DNA of 34,086 nt from an uncultured Prevotella sp. Its GTDB lineage: Bacteria > Bacteroidota > Bacteroidia > Bacteroidales > Bacteroidaceae. Location of the stretch: NCBI GenBank assembly GCA_902800365.1, contig CADCEF010000023.1, positions 1-34,086 of the forward strand, read 5' to 3'. The translations under genes were made by a program, and so were the position numbers. Positions 1 to 7,542 of the stretch are shown one piece after another. Under the pieces are notes generated by a model. The model searched no databases, was not told the origin of the DNA, and saw only the letters and a list, made by a program, of their open reading frames with translations. Each line of letters begins with the position of its first letter. The stretch's first letter is position 1.

Positions 1-180
1 ATGATGAATAATCTCGATACCAGAGTTCTTCTCATCGTTGAAGCCTCCATTGAAATTATTGCTGAACACCAGTACATTTACGCCCTGTCGCTCAAAATAA
101 TCACAATCATTAAGTTTCAGGTTCTGTGCCTTACTTATTGACGACACGGAAATAAGGAATAGTAATAAAAATTTCTTCAC
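1..180 (-). CDS. Secreted protein, N-terminal fragment (possible GH9-type glycoside hydrolase)
   Basis: An open frame runs from a GTG at 178-180 to the window edge without a stop (60 codons). It begins VKKFLLLFLISVSSISKAQ, a typical Bacteroidales signal peptide that would be cut after KAQ. No in-frame ATG lies between the upstream lacI stop and this GTG, so GTG is the only good start. The mature part contains a segment ending in GIEIIHH. From memory this resembles the N-terminus of secreted Bacteroidetes proteins annotated as GH9 glycoside hydrolases, but only about 40 mature residues are visible, so the family is a guess. It starts 25 bases after the lacI stop on the same strand, so it may be co-transcribed with, or regulated by, that repressor. 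Confidence 0.5.
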   Translation of the reverse strand, partial: MKKFLLLFLISVSSISKAQNLKLNDCDYFERQGVNVLVFSNNFNGGFNDEKNSGIEIIHH

Positions 181-205
181 AAGTCCAGTTATTATAATTA
201 TTATA

Positions 206-1204
206 TTATCGTGTACTATCTCTTAGTTCCAAGCGAGCCTTAACAATCACGTGCTGCACACAGGTATCGCCATTTAGTTGGTCAAACAGCAGTTTAAATG
301 CCTTAGTACCTATCTCACGCTGATTCTGTTTTATGAACGACATACGAGGCGACATTACATCCGATACCCAATCGCTCATATATCCTATAAGAGCAACATC
401 CTCTGGAATACGTAGTCCACGACTGTCAATAGCTTTCATGGCAGATCCGACAAGTAGACCGTGAGTGGCAATAATAGCATCAGGTGGTTCTGGCAAATCC
501 AACAACTCGAGTGTGTCGGTAAGTCCGGAATTATAGCTAATGTAACTACACTTAACCAAATCTTTATTAATCGGCAAATTACTCTCACGCAAAGCCTCTA
601 TATATCCATGCTTGCGTTCTGCGGTCTGCTTTATTCTATTTGGTCCGCCCAGGAAAGCAATTCGCTTAGCACCACCATCAATCAGAGTTTTTGTTGCCTG
701 ATGGGCCGAATCGGCATCATTGATCACTACAGAAGAGATATTAATATCAGCATCGCGATCGAACAACACCACTGGGATATGGACTTTCTTTAATCTCTGT
801 ATATGGGAAAAATCGTTTGTCTCTTGTGAAGGGCAGATAATAATACCTTCGACATGCATATTTACCAACAGTTCAAGACAGTTCTTCTCGTTTTCGTATT
901 TATCGTCAGAGTCAGTTATTATGCACATATATCCCTCTTTTCGTGCCTCTGCCTCAATACGTTTAACAATATGGGCGAAGTGATTGAACGAAATATCAGG
1001 AACTATTACTCCAATGGTACGTGTAGTGTCATAACGAAGGCTAACAGCAAAAGGATTTGGGCGATATCCCTTTTCCTTTGCCAAGGCAAGAACCTGCTGA
1101 CGCAGTTCTGCACTAACTCCCTCAAGACCTCGTAAAGCACGAGATACAGTTGAAACATTTACTCCAAGTAGGTTGGCAATCTCACGCTGTGATACTCTTT
1201 TCAT
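206..1204 (-). CDS. LacI-family transcriptional regulator
   Basis: A 332-residue protein of normal LacI/GalR length. Residues 4-24 form the LacI-type helix-turn-helix (QREIANLLGVNVSTVSRALR), followed by the hinge around residues 48-58 (YRPNPFAVSLR) and a periplasmic-binding-protein-like effector domain (TIGVIVPDISFNHF, then an IAFLGG stretch and an ALIGYMSDW stretch). It should act as a cytoplasmic sugar-responsive repressor or activator. The start is the ATG at 1204, immediately before the helix-turn-helix. A TAATTTTG -7 box lies 34 bases upstream, and palindromic GCAACGC(G/A)TTGC sites lie further upstream, which suggests autoregulation. The adjacent secreted enzyme gene (1-180) is a plausible target. 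The effector sugar cannot be told from sequence. Confidence 0.93.
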   Translation of the reverse strand: MKRVSQREIANLLGVNVSTVSRALRGLEGVSAELRQQVLALAKEKGYRPNPFAVSLRYDTTRTIGVIVPDISFNHFAHIVKRIEAEARKEGYMCIITDSDDKYENEKNCLELLVNMHVEGIIICPSQETNDFSHIQRLKKVHIPVVLFDRDADINISSVVINDADSAHQATKTLIDGGAKRIAFLGGPNRIKQTAERKHGYIEALRESNLPINKDLVKCSYISYNSGLTDTLELLDLPEPPDAIIATHGLLVGSAMKAIDSRGLRIPEDVALIGYMSDWVSDVMSPRMSFIKQNQREIGTKAFKLLFDQLNGDTCVQHVIVKARLELRDSTR

Positions 1205-1237
1205 CTCTGTATATAAATCTAGTTATTATATGTGCTA

Positions 1238-1245
1238 CAAAATTA
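1238..1245 (-). promoter_or_regulatory. -7 box of lacI-type gene promoter
   Basis: Read on the minus strand the bases are TAATTTTG, matching the Bacteroidetes -7 consensus TAnnTTTG. It is 34 bases before the regulator's ATG. No well-spaced TTTG -33 box is present, so the promoter may be weak or activator-dependent. Confidence 0.6.
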
Positions 1246-1268
1246 CGAAATTCTACTCAAATAAGAAA

Positions 1269-1304
1269 CGCAACAATAATGAAAATGTTGCGCAACGCAT
1301 TGCG
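1269..1304. promoter_or_regulatory. Candidate LacI-family operator cluster
   Basis: CGCAACGCATTGCG (1291-1304) is a near-palindrome with a central CG step, typical of LacI-family operators. It overlaps a second inverted repeat, CGCAACA (1269-1275) / TGTTGCG (1286-1292), and an 8-bp palindrome TTGCGCAA (1288-1295). The cluster lies where the -33 region of the adjacent regulator gene should be. The same 14-mer with one change is at 1446-1459. Binding by the adjacent regulator is inference. Confidence 0.5.
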
Positions 1305-1322
1305 TATTATGCATTGATATTA

Positions 1323-1346
1323 CCACCGACTTTCACAAGCCGGTGG
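1323..1346 (-). other. Imperfect hairpin in the lacI upstream region
   Basis: CCACCGACTT and AAGCCGGTGG flank a TCAC loop. On the minus strand the ten pairs include one G-U wobble. There is no following T-run, so it is not a convincing terminator. It lies between the two operator-like sites in a 287-base stretch with no gene. Confidence 0.3.
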
Positions 1347-1437
1347 CAACATAGTGTGCTACTATATAATGTATTGTGTTGCATTGGTTACGCAAATTAA
1401 CACATTATTCTTCAAAGTTGTATACGCAACAAACAAA

Positions 1438-1467
1438 AAATATACCGCAACGCGTTGCGGTATATTT
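1438..1467. terminator. 30-bp perfect palindrome: terminator of the phosphatase gene and/or operator
   Basis: The bases form a perfect 15+15 palindrome centred on 1452/1453, with core CGCAACGCGTTGCG (1446-1459). On the minus strand it begins 24 bases after the SpoIIE-type phosphatase stop codon and is followed directly by a T-rich run (TTTTTTGTTTG), so it fits an intrinsic terminator. The core also matches the candidate operator at 1291-1304 in 13 of 14 bases, so it may be a second regulator site. Both roles are possible. Confidence 0.6.
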
Positions 1468-1491
1468 GCTATATTTTTGTTTAATAAAATA

Positions 1492-2325
1492 CTATCCGAC
1501 CTTCAAGCACATCATCGTTAAGTCATCGTTCGGATCGGCTCCATCACGATGCTCTTCAACCTGACGCTTAAGTGTCTCAACCACCTGCATAGCATTTGCA
1601 AATTTGGTTTCACGCAGCACCTCAAGCATGTGCTCATCACCGAATCGGTCTAACTGAGGATTCTCGGCCTCATTCAAACCATCGGTATAAATAAAGAGAG
1701 GCTTGCCCTTGATGCTTTCAATAAACTCTCCCTCATACTCAAGTCCTTGCCACAATCCAATTGGAGCATTTGGAATCATCTGAAGGAAGTTTCCACCATC
1801 GGCATCACCACCAAGTACTGGAGGATTATGACCTGCATTACAGAAGTCGAGACGTCCTGTAGTAAGGTCTACCAAGCCAATAAACATGGTAATAAACATA
1901 CCATTCTCGTTATTCTCGGTAAGCTCGTCGTTAATACGGTTACAAATCTCAGCAGGTGTATAGTGATGCTTTGCCATGGCACGGAACAAGCGGATTACCT
2001 GAGCCATGAAGAGCGAAGCAGGAACACCCTTACCTGACACGTCGCCGATAGCAAAGTACAGGTGATTCTTCTCCATAAAGTAATCGTAGAGGTCACCACC
2101 TACCTCCTTTGCAGGAGTCATCGATGCAAAGAGATCAAGGCCCTCGCTCTCAAGATTTCCGGCAGGAATCATTGACATCTGGATGTCGCGAGCAATACGG
2201 AGCTCACTCTCGATACGCTCTCGAGCTGTGGTAGCCTCCTCAAGCTGGCCGTAGGCCGACTGCAATAGTTTCAGAGCTCGACGATTGTGAACAACGTAGA
2301 ATCCGAAGAATCCAACCAGCAACAA
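1492..2325 (-). CDS. SpoIIE/PP2C-type serine phosphatase domain (3' part of a frameshifted gene)
   Basis: From the first ATG in this frame the protein has 277 residues. It starts inside a membrane helix (LLVGFFGFYVV), continues with a short coiled coil, and then carries the SpoIIE/PP2C phosphatase fold: GGDLYDYF, AIGDVSGKGVPASLFMA, NAGHNPP, LFIYTDGLNEAENP and DDLTMMCL, with the metal-binding aspartates present. Such phosphatases dephosphorylate anti-sigma-factor antagonists or similar switch proteins. The frame stays open upstream to about 2427 and encodes the linker ending EKREHEIARQRLIG that normally joins a TPR sensor to the membrane helix. The ATG inside the helix is therefore unlikely to be the true start, and this is best read as the C-terminal half of the gene whose 5' part is at 2361-3542. 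Confidence 0.85.
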   Translation of the reverse strand: MLLVGFFGFYVVHNRRALKLLQSAYGQLEEATTARERIESELRIARDIQMSMIPAGNLESEGLDLFASMTPAKEVGGDLYDYFMEKNHLYFAIGDVSGKGVPASLFMAQVIRLFRAMAKHHYTPAEICNRINDELTENNENGMFITMFIGLVDLTTGRLDFCNAGHNPPVLGGDADGGNFLQMIPNAPIGLWQGLEYEGEFIESIKGKPLFIYTDGLNEAENPQLDRFGDEHMLEVLRETKFANAMQVVETLKRQVEEHRDGADPNDDLTMMCLKVG

Positions 2326-2360
2326 GACACCAACAATAAGGCCGATAAGGCGCTGACGGG

Positions 2361-3542
2361 CTATCTCATGCTCACGCTTCTCAACCTCCCACTGACTGCG
2401 AGCCAGATGGTTGCCATCTCGGCTGTATCATCGCGTTTAGACCATACAAGGGCAGAATCATAAGCTGCACATATCTGATTAGCTACATAAAGAGCAGAAT
2501 CCTTATGTCCAGAGCCATAGTTAGCCTTGAACTTTGGCACAAGATAAAGCGAAATGTTATCAAGGGTCAGCTTCATGCCACGGAAGTCTATCCAATGGTC
2601 AAGGGTACGGAAGTTCTTCGAAGCTTCCTCATAACGATGAGCCATCATCAGATAGTCGTTTGCATCCAACTTTCCCTGCTCTGTCTTAGCATAGTCGGTA
2701 ATCAGGAATCCCTCGAATGCCTGATCGGCAGCTGCATGATTACCTGCTGCATAAGATGTGAGTGCATTAAATAAACGTATACGCGCGCGATAGTGATCAC
2801 AGAACTCGCTATCGGCATCAGGACGAAGACGATAGACATACAGAATTGAGTCTGTACGATCGTTCCACTTCTTACCTTCCTTGTAATGCTGGGTATTAAG
2901 ACATGCCACCGTAATGTTGTTAACACCAGTGATGGCCGATCTTATGCGCGAGCCGTTGGTGTTGTAATGCCAGTAGGCATTTTCATAACTTTTCGATGCT
3001 TCCTTCTCGTTACCTAAATACATCTCGGCCGAACCGATAGTGTAATAGAGTACAGCCAAGTCGCGCGATTGTGCCTTCGCATTACCCTCAAGCTTTTCTA
3101 CTGCCGGAGTCGCAACTCGCAGAGTAGCCTCATAGTCATTCTTCACAGAGTACATCTGGGCCAGTGTACGGGCCGAACGACTGTAATAGATAACATCATT
3201 GTCGTCTAGTTCTTCAACTTCAAGCGCTTTCTTATAATACACCTCAGCAGCAGCTTTCTGCTTTTGGCTATTAAGAGCAGATCCACGCAAGAAGTTGGCT
3301 CTGACCGAACTAATGTCTCCTGACTTCTCCAAGCTATCAGCCAGGAAGAACTTACGGTCATAGTCTTTTGCATTGTCGGCTGCAATAATGATGCTATCAA
3401 TACGACTCGCCTTAATTGAGTCTTTTGTAGAGATTTTACCCTCACTATTTCCAGTGCCTTTATTGTCGCCTCCACAAGAGTAAACGAATATAGCCACCAA
3501 TAGAAGGGTTGCACCAACAGACCATTGTTTCAGTTGTTTCAT
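2361..3542 (-). CDS. TPR-repeat lipoprotein sensor (5' part of the same frameshifted gene)
   Basis: A 393-residue product. Residues 1-23 are a lipoprotein signal (hydrophobic stretch, then VYSC with Cys23). The rest is alpha-helical and TPR-like, with repeated helices such as AAAEVYYKKALEVEE and EASKSYENAYWHY. The last residues after TIWL read AVSGRLRSVSMR and stop. In the alternative frame the same DNA reads LARSQWEVEKREHEIARQR, the usual TPR-to-membrane linker of Bacteroidetes TPR/SpoIIE or TPR/kinase proteins. The overlap of the two open frames is 2361-2427. A loss of one base (or equivalent) there would explain both halves. The gene begins 19 bases after the CoA-transferase stop, so it probably shares that transcript. 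Confidence 0.8.
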   Translation of the reverse strand: MKQLKQWSVGATLLLVAIFVYSCGGDNKGTGNSEGKISTKDSIKASRIDSIIIAADNAKDYDRKFFLADSLEKSGDISSVRANFLRGSALNSQKQKAAAEVYYKKALEVEELDDNDVIYYSRSARTLAQMYSVKNDYEATLRVATPAVEKLEGNAKAQSRDLAVLYYTIGSAEMYLGNEKEASKSYENAYWHYNTNGSRIRSAITGVNNITVACLNTQHYKEGKKWNDRTDSILYVYRLRPDADSEFCDHYRARIRLFNALTSYAAGNHAAADQAFEGFLITDYAKTEQGKLDANDYLMMAHRYEEASKNFRTLDHWIDFRGMKLTLDNISLYLVPKFKANYGSGHKDSALYVANQICAAYDSALVWSKRDDTAEMATIWLAVSGRLRSVSMR

Positions 3543-3561
3543 TTTATCCTTTTTAATCTTT

Positions 3562-5067
3562 TTATTTTATATATTCAGCGAAGTCAGTCAGTTTCATATC
3601 GCCCTTACGAGCCAATGTGTCATGCATGGCAAAAGCAGCAGTCAGGTTGTGGCGGGTCTGTCCCATCTTTGAAATCTTAAGGTAATCCCACAACAACTGC
3701 TTATAATCAGGATGTGCGCACTTCTCAATAATTAATTCTGCACGCTGAGCAGGACTTTTACCACGAAGATCGGCAACGCCCTGTTCTGTAACAATGATGT
3801 TTACATCATGTTCTGAAGAATCCTGATGACTTACAAAAGGTACAATAGAACTGATAACACCACCCTTAGCTACCGAAGGACAAGTGAAGATACTGAGGTA
3901 AGCATTGCGGATAAAGTCACCACTACCACCAATACCGTTCATCATCTTTGTTCCGCTAATGTGGGTTGAATTTACGTTTCCGTAAAGGTCAGCCTCAATG
4001 GCTGTATTAATTGCGATAACACCCAGTCGGCGAATAATCTCAGGCGAGTTACTAATCTCGCTCTGACGCAGAGTAAGGTGCTGCTTCATATAGTCCATAT
4101 TGTCGTAAACCTGCATCAAGCAGTCGTTTGATACTGTCAGTGAGCAGGCCGATGCATCTTTAACACGACCATTAAGCATCATCTCGATAACCGAGTTCTG
4201 AATTACCTCGGTATAGATATTGAAGTTGGGCACATGCTTATCCTCACCCAGAGCGCCCAAGATTGCATTGGCAGTAGAACCTACACCACTCTGCAATGGC
4301 AGGAACTCCTTAGGAATACGTCCCTTATGCATTTCCTCCACCAGGAACTCTGCTGTAAGGAAACCGATTTTATCGGTAACAGGGTCGCTATCCTTAAAGG
4401 CACGAGCCTCATCAGGGATATTGCACTCTACCACCCCAACAACCTTATCCTTTGGAATACTTACATATGGTTTACCGATACGGTCGCCAACATGCTCGAT
4501 GGGTATTGCCTTGCGGTAAGGAGGATCCAATGGCTCATATACGTCGTGAATGAACTTGGCGTTTGGATTGTGGAACGAGTTCAGCTCCAGGATAACCTTC
4601 TTTGCCAAACGGGCAGCTGTAGGCGAGATACCACCGGCAGCAGTAAGATAAACATGATAGTCGTTGCCAACCTCTTCGATGTCACACACCTCGAGGATAG
4701 CCCAGTCAACATCGCCATAGAAACCATAACGCAACTCCTGAGCCATATGACTCAAGTGCAGGTCATTATAAGGAATCTCGCCCATGTTTACATGCTTACG
4801 GAAATCGGGATTGGTTGTGTAAGGAGCACGGTACTTAATAGCCTGAGCGTTAGCCAGATCACCATCAGTACTCTGTCCTGTAGATGCACCCGTAAAAATA
4901 CCTACCTTAAACTCGCGACCTGCCTCGTGTTCTGCCACAGCAATCTTAGCTAACTCCTTAGTTGTTGCCTTAGCCACACCAGCAGGTGTAAAGCCACTCA
5001 TAGCGATATTATCGCCATTCTTAATCAGTGCTGCAGCCTCGGCAGCAGTCATACGTGTAAACGCCAT
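3562..5067 (-). CDS. Acetyl-CoA hydrolase/transferase family, succinyl-CoA:acetate CoA-transferase type
   Basis: A 501-residue cytoplasmic enzyme of usual family length. The oxyanion/CoA-binding glycine motif QSGVGSTAN is at residues 259-267, and the probable catalytic Glu is E287 in IYTEVIQNS, matching the conserved TEV segment of class I CoA-transferases. A second glycine motif (MMNGIGGSGDF) and the C-terminal EQGVADLRGKSP stretch are also typical. It should exchange CoA between succinyl-CoA or propionyl-CoA and acetate, a step in succinate/propionate/acetate fermentation. The exact acyl partner cannot be fixed from sequence. It has its own -7 box 29 bases upstream of its ATG, and the TPR/SpoIIE gene follows in the same direction. 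Confidence 0.9.
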   Translation of the reverse strand: MAFTRMTAAEAAALIKNGDNIAMSGFTPAGVAKATTKELAKIAVAEHEAGREFKVGIFTGASTGQSTDGDLANAQAIKYRAPYTTNPDFRKHVNMGEIPYNDLHLSHMAQELRYGFYGDVDWAILEVCDIEEVGNDYHVYLTAAGGISPTAARLAKKVILELNSFHNPNAKFIHDVYEPLDPPYRKAIPIEHVGDRIGKPYVSIPKDKVVGVVECNIPDEARAFKDSDPVTDKIGFLTAEFLVEEMHKGRIPKEFLPLQSGVGSTANAILGALGEDKHVPNFNIYTEVIQNSVIEMMLNGRVKDASACSLTVSNDCLMQVYDNMDYMKQHLTLRQSEISNSPEIIRRLGVIAINTAIEADLYGNVNSTHISGTKMMNGIGGSGDFIRNAYLSIFTCPSVAKGGVISSIVPFVSHQDSSEHDVNIIVTEQGVADLRGKSPAQRAELIIEKCAHPDYKQLLWDYLKISKMGQTRHNLTAAFAMHDTLARKGDMKLTDFAEYIK

Positions 5068-5095
5068 AATAGATCTAAATTTGCAAATTCGGCTG

Positions 5096-5103
5096 CAAAA
5101 TTA
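5096..5103 (-). promoter_or_regulatory. -7 box of the CoA-transferase promoter
   Basis: The minus strand reads TAATTTTG, fitting TAnnTTTG, 29 bases before the ATG at 5067. The -33 element is not clear. The 82-base gap from the trhA stop holds nothing else recognised. Confidence 0.6.
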
Positions 5104-5149
5104 CTAATTTTAATCGAAACAACCAAGAAAAAACCCTAACTTTTAACCA

Positions 5150-5797
5150 TTATAAGTACTCCATCAAAACATCCCACACGGCAATAATGTGACAAACACT
5201 ACCTGCAAGAACAAAAAAATGAAATACCGAATGCATATATTTGGTCTTATTCAAAGAATAAAAAACCGCTCCTGTGATATAGCTCACACCCTCAGCAATG
5301 ATCCATGTTACCGCTGCAGTCGACACCGAATCAATAAGAGGTTTGAAGGCTACAAGCACACTCAGACCCATGCCTATAAAACAAAACGTCTCGACATTAG
5401 AATGCTCTTTAAGTTTGATAAAGCTAATTATCGTACCAGCTATGGCACAAGCCCATACAAAACAGAACAGACTCCACCCCCAATAACCTTGTTCACGAAG
5501 AGCGATAAGAGTCAGTGGCGAATATGAACCTGCTATATGCCAATAGATTGCAGCATGATCCCACTTACGAAGTCGCTCCTTCCACTTTGAATGATGTTTC
5601 ATTGAATGATAAAGCGTAGAAGCCAGATAAGAGCCTAACATTCCGAACAGATATAGGATTACGCCAACCCTGGCCCAATCATTCTCTGCCTGAAAACACC
5701 ATACAAGGAAGATCACGCCAAAAACCACTCCCATGAGGATTCCTCCTCCATGGGATGCTGCATTCCAAATCTCTTCTTTTCTTGTATATCGAATCAT
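5150..5797 (-). CDS. trhA: Hemolysin III / TrhA-family membrane protein
   Basis: A 215-residue integral membrane protein with about seven hydrophobic segments. It carries the family signatures: N-terminal EEIWNAASHGGG, a middle LYHSMKHHSKW...RKWDHAAIYWHIAGSYSP block, and C-terminal HSVFHFFVLAGSVCHI. The conserved His, Asp and Ser residues of the PAQR/HlyIII metal site are present. The family is linked to membrane-energetics and fatty-acid homeostasis in some bacteria rather than true haemolysis; the substrate here is unknown. It is monocistronic, divergent from the five-gene envelope operon, and has its own TAACTTTG -7 box just upstream. Confidence 0.92.
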   Translation of the reverse strand: MIRYTRKEEIWNAASHGGGILMGVVFGVIFLVWCFQAENDWARVGVILYLFGMLGSYLASTLYHSMKHHSKWKERLRKWDHAAIYWHIAGSYSPLTLIALREQGYWGWSLFCFVWACAIAGTIISFIKLKEHSNVETFCFIGMGLSVLVAFKPLIDSVSTAAVTWIIAEGVSYITGAVFYSLNKTKYMHSVFHFFVLAGSVCHIIAVWDVLMEYL

Positions 5798-5817
5798 ACT
5801 CTACTATTTATGCGATG

Positions 5818-5825
5818 CAAAGTTA
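5818..5825 (-). promoter_or_regulatory. -7 box of the trhA promoter
   Basis: The minus strand reads TAACTTTG, a match to TAnnTTTG, 20 bases before the ATG at 5797. It faces away from the strong operon promoter at 5897-5928. Confidence 0.65.
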
Positions 5826-5896
5826 ACAACTTTAGTTGAATACTCGCACTTTTCGATAACGTTTTTTAACTTCAAACAGAAAAAAAAGACAAATAA

Positions 5897-5928
5897 TTTG
5901 GAAGTTTCGATTATTTTCCATATCTTTG
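5897..5928 (+). promoter_or_regulatory. Promoter of the five-gene envelope operon
   Basis: TTTG at 5897-5900 and TATCTTTG at 5921-5928 are separated by 20 bases, an excellent match to the Bacteroidetes -33/-7 promoter. The ATG is at 6008, leaving a leader of roughly 70 AT-rich bases. Confidence 0.8.
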
Positions 5929-6007
5929 CCAACGTATAATGCCCTAAAATATAAATTTTACGAGACGAGATAAATCATTTTATTAACAATTTAATCAATT
6001 CAAAATT

Positions 6008-6631
6008 ATGAAAGCTATTAAGATTTTCGCAGCATTATTCATGCTGTTTGCTGTTTCAGCAAGTGTAGATGCTCAGGAACTGAGTAAAGCTAATCAGAAG
6101 TTACTGAAGAAGCAGCTGAAAGAATTCAAGAACGATGGCTGGAAGGTAAATCCAGGTCAGCTTCCTCTTGAGACACAGCTCACGAGAGCATTCTCAGCTC
6201 AGTCAGAAGTTGACGCAATGGGATACGAAGTTTGGATTGTTGGCGAAGGTCGCAGCACCGGTAGTGTATACGACGCAGCCAGAACTCAGGCCATCACCGT
6301 TGCCAAGGGAGAAATAGCTCAGAAACTGAGAACCGACATGACATCTACCATCGAGCAGGATCTTGCCAACGAGCAGTACGGAGCTGACGAAGCTGAGTCA
6401 CTTGCCAAGACTATTGTTACCCAGCAGGGCCGCAGCATCGACCAGCAGCTGAATCGCCCCAAGACATTGATGGAGTGTTCACGCAAATTGGCTAATGGCA
6501 ATGTAGAGGTACTGATTCGTTGCGCCATCTCAGCCGACACCGTTAGCAAACTCGCTAAGGCTGCTATCCAGCAGGCTCGCAGAGACAATCTTCTTAAGGA
6601 TGTAGAAAAAGTAAAGAGTCAGAACCAATGA
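6008..6631 (+). CDS. Secreted LPP20-like envelope protein, first gene of operon
   Basis: A 207-residue product with a signal peptide (residues 1-22, cleavage after VDAQ) and no lipobox cysteine. The middle (residues about 80-185) has the pattern of the LPP20 family: YEVWIVGEG, a long helix with AARTQAITVAKGEIAQKL, and ending LANGNVEVLIRCAIS. LPP20-type domains occur in periplasmic or outer-membrane proteins of unknown function, often near CsgG-like or DUF4384 proteins. The C-terminus is a charged helix. Its TGA overlaps the ATG of the next gene (ATGA at 6628-6631), so the two are translationally coupled. The role is unknown; the family match is by pattern memory. Confidence 0.75.
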   Translation: MKAIKIFAALFMLFAVSASVDAQELSKANQKLLKKQLKEFKNDGWKVNPGQLPLETQLTRAFSAQSEVDAMGYEVWIVGEGRSTGSVYDAARTQAITVAKGEIAQKLRTDMTSTIEQDLANEQYGADEAESLAKTIVTQQGRSIDQQLNRPKTLMECSRKLANGNVEVLIRCAISADTVSKLAKAAIQQARRDNLLKDVEKVKSQNQ

Positions 6632-7530
6632 AGCAACTGCTTATACTAATCACCGCTTTCTCCTGGGCACTATGCGTTAGCGCCCAGGAGAAGGGTAAAG
6701 TTAAAACCGTAGAGGCAACATATCTTTACGAGATACCCTCGAACGTTTCTTATGCTCAGGCTTGCCAGATTGCGCTTGCTAAAGCCCAGAATGCTGCCAT
6801 AGAAGAGGCATTCGGTTCAATCAATTCAAGCAACAATATTGTCGTCATAAATAATGACAACAGTGATTCGAAGACCTCGTTTCACTCTGAGACCAGCAAT
6901 CAGGTAAAAGGCGTGTGGTTAGGCGATATAAGCGAACCCAAGTACGAACGTGTACTCTACGAAGGTCGCGACCTGCTCAAGGTTTCAGTAAAAGGTAAAG
7001 CAAGAGAGCTTGTCGCAGCTGGTGTAGAGTTCGAAGCTCTTCCACTTCGCCGTCACCCAGAAAAGGGAGATGCAGCCGACACATTCAAGAGTGGCGATGA
7101 CTTCTACCTTTATTTCAAATCACCTACCGACGGTTATCTTACTGTGTTTATGTACAATATCCTTGACAACGAGGTATTATATTTGTTGCCATATCAGAGT
7201 TCAGGTCAAGGTTCATTCCCTATAACACACGACAAGGAATACTATCTGTTCTCTGAAGCGAAAGCGACCCCTGAAGGAGGTGCTGTTGACGAACTCGCCA
7301 TCACCTGTGCCGAGGGACGTAATGAAGAATATAACGACATCTATGTTATCTTTTCACCTAACAGCTATGCAAAAACAAGCGCTAAAGTCGGACAGCAGAA
7401 ACTGACTGACGAACTGATTATCCCAAGTTCACTCAGTTACAAGGATTTCAACTCCTGGTTAACAAAATACCAACAGAAGGACGAGCAGATGCAGGTAAAA
7501 CGCATCCCGATTAGAATCGAAAACAATTAA
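6628..7530 (+). CDS. Secreted DUF4384-like protein
   Basis: A 300-residue product with a signal peptide (residues 1-19, ending VSAQ). Residues 25-125 resemble the same helix-plus-sheet fold as the preceding protein (AQACQIALAKAQNAAIEEAFGS, then LLKVSVKGKAREL). Residues about 150-215 match DUF4384: FKSGDDFYLYFKSPTDGYLTV, then VLYLLPYQSSG and the KEYYLF stretch. DUF4384 modules often sit beside protease-like or sensor domains in bacterial envelope proteins, and no activity is known. It overlaps the preceding gene by four bases and is followed after 12 bases by the transglutaminase gene. Confidence 0.78.
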   Translation: MKQLLILITAFSWALCVSAQEKGKVKTVEATYLYEIPSNVSYAQACQIALAKAQNAAIEEAFGSINSSNNIVVINNDNSDSKTSFHSETSNQVKGVWLGDISEPKYERVLYEGRDLLKVSVKGKARELVAAGVEFEALPLRRHPEKGDAADTFKSGDDFYLYFKSPTDGYLTVFMYNILDNEVLYLLPYQSSGQGSFPITHDKEYYLFSEAKATPEGGAVDELAITCAEGRNEEYNDIYVIFSPNSYAKTSAKVGQQKLTDELIIPSSLSYKDFNSWLTKYQQKDEQMQVKRIPIRIENN

Positions 7531-7542
7531 ACTATTTATATT

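Noticed and set aside
1323-1346. Riboswitch or attenuator upstream of the LacI-family gene
   Set aside because: The hairpin is upstream of the predicted transcription start and has no T-run or known riboswitch core.
2361-2427. Programmed -1 ribosomal frameshift joining the TPR and phosphatase parts
   Set aside because: No slippery heptamer of the X-XXY-YYZ kind and no obvious stimulatory structure in the overlap.
4234-4953. 239-codon plus-strand frame
   Set aside because: Lies wholly opposite the well-conserved CoA-transferase; no domain, promoter or ribosome-binding support.
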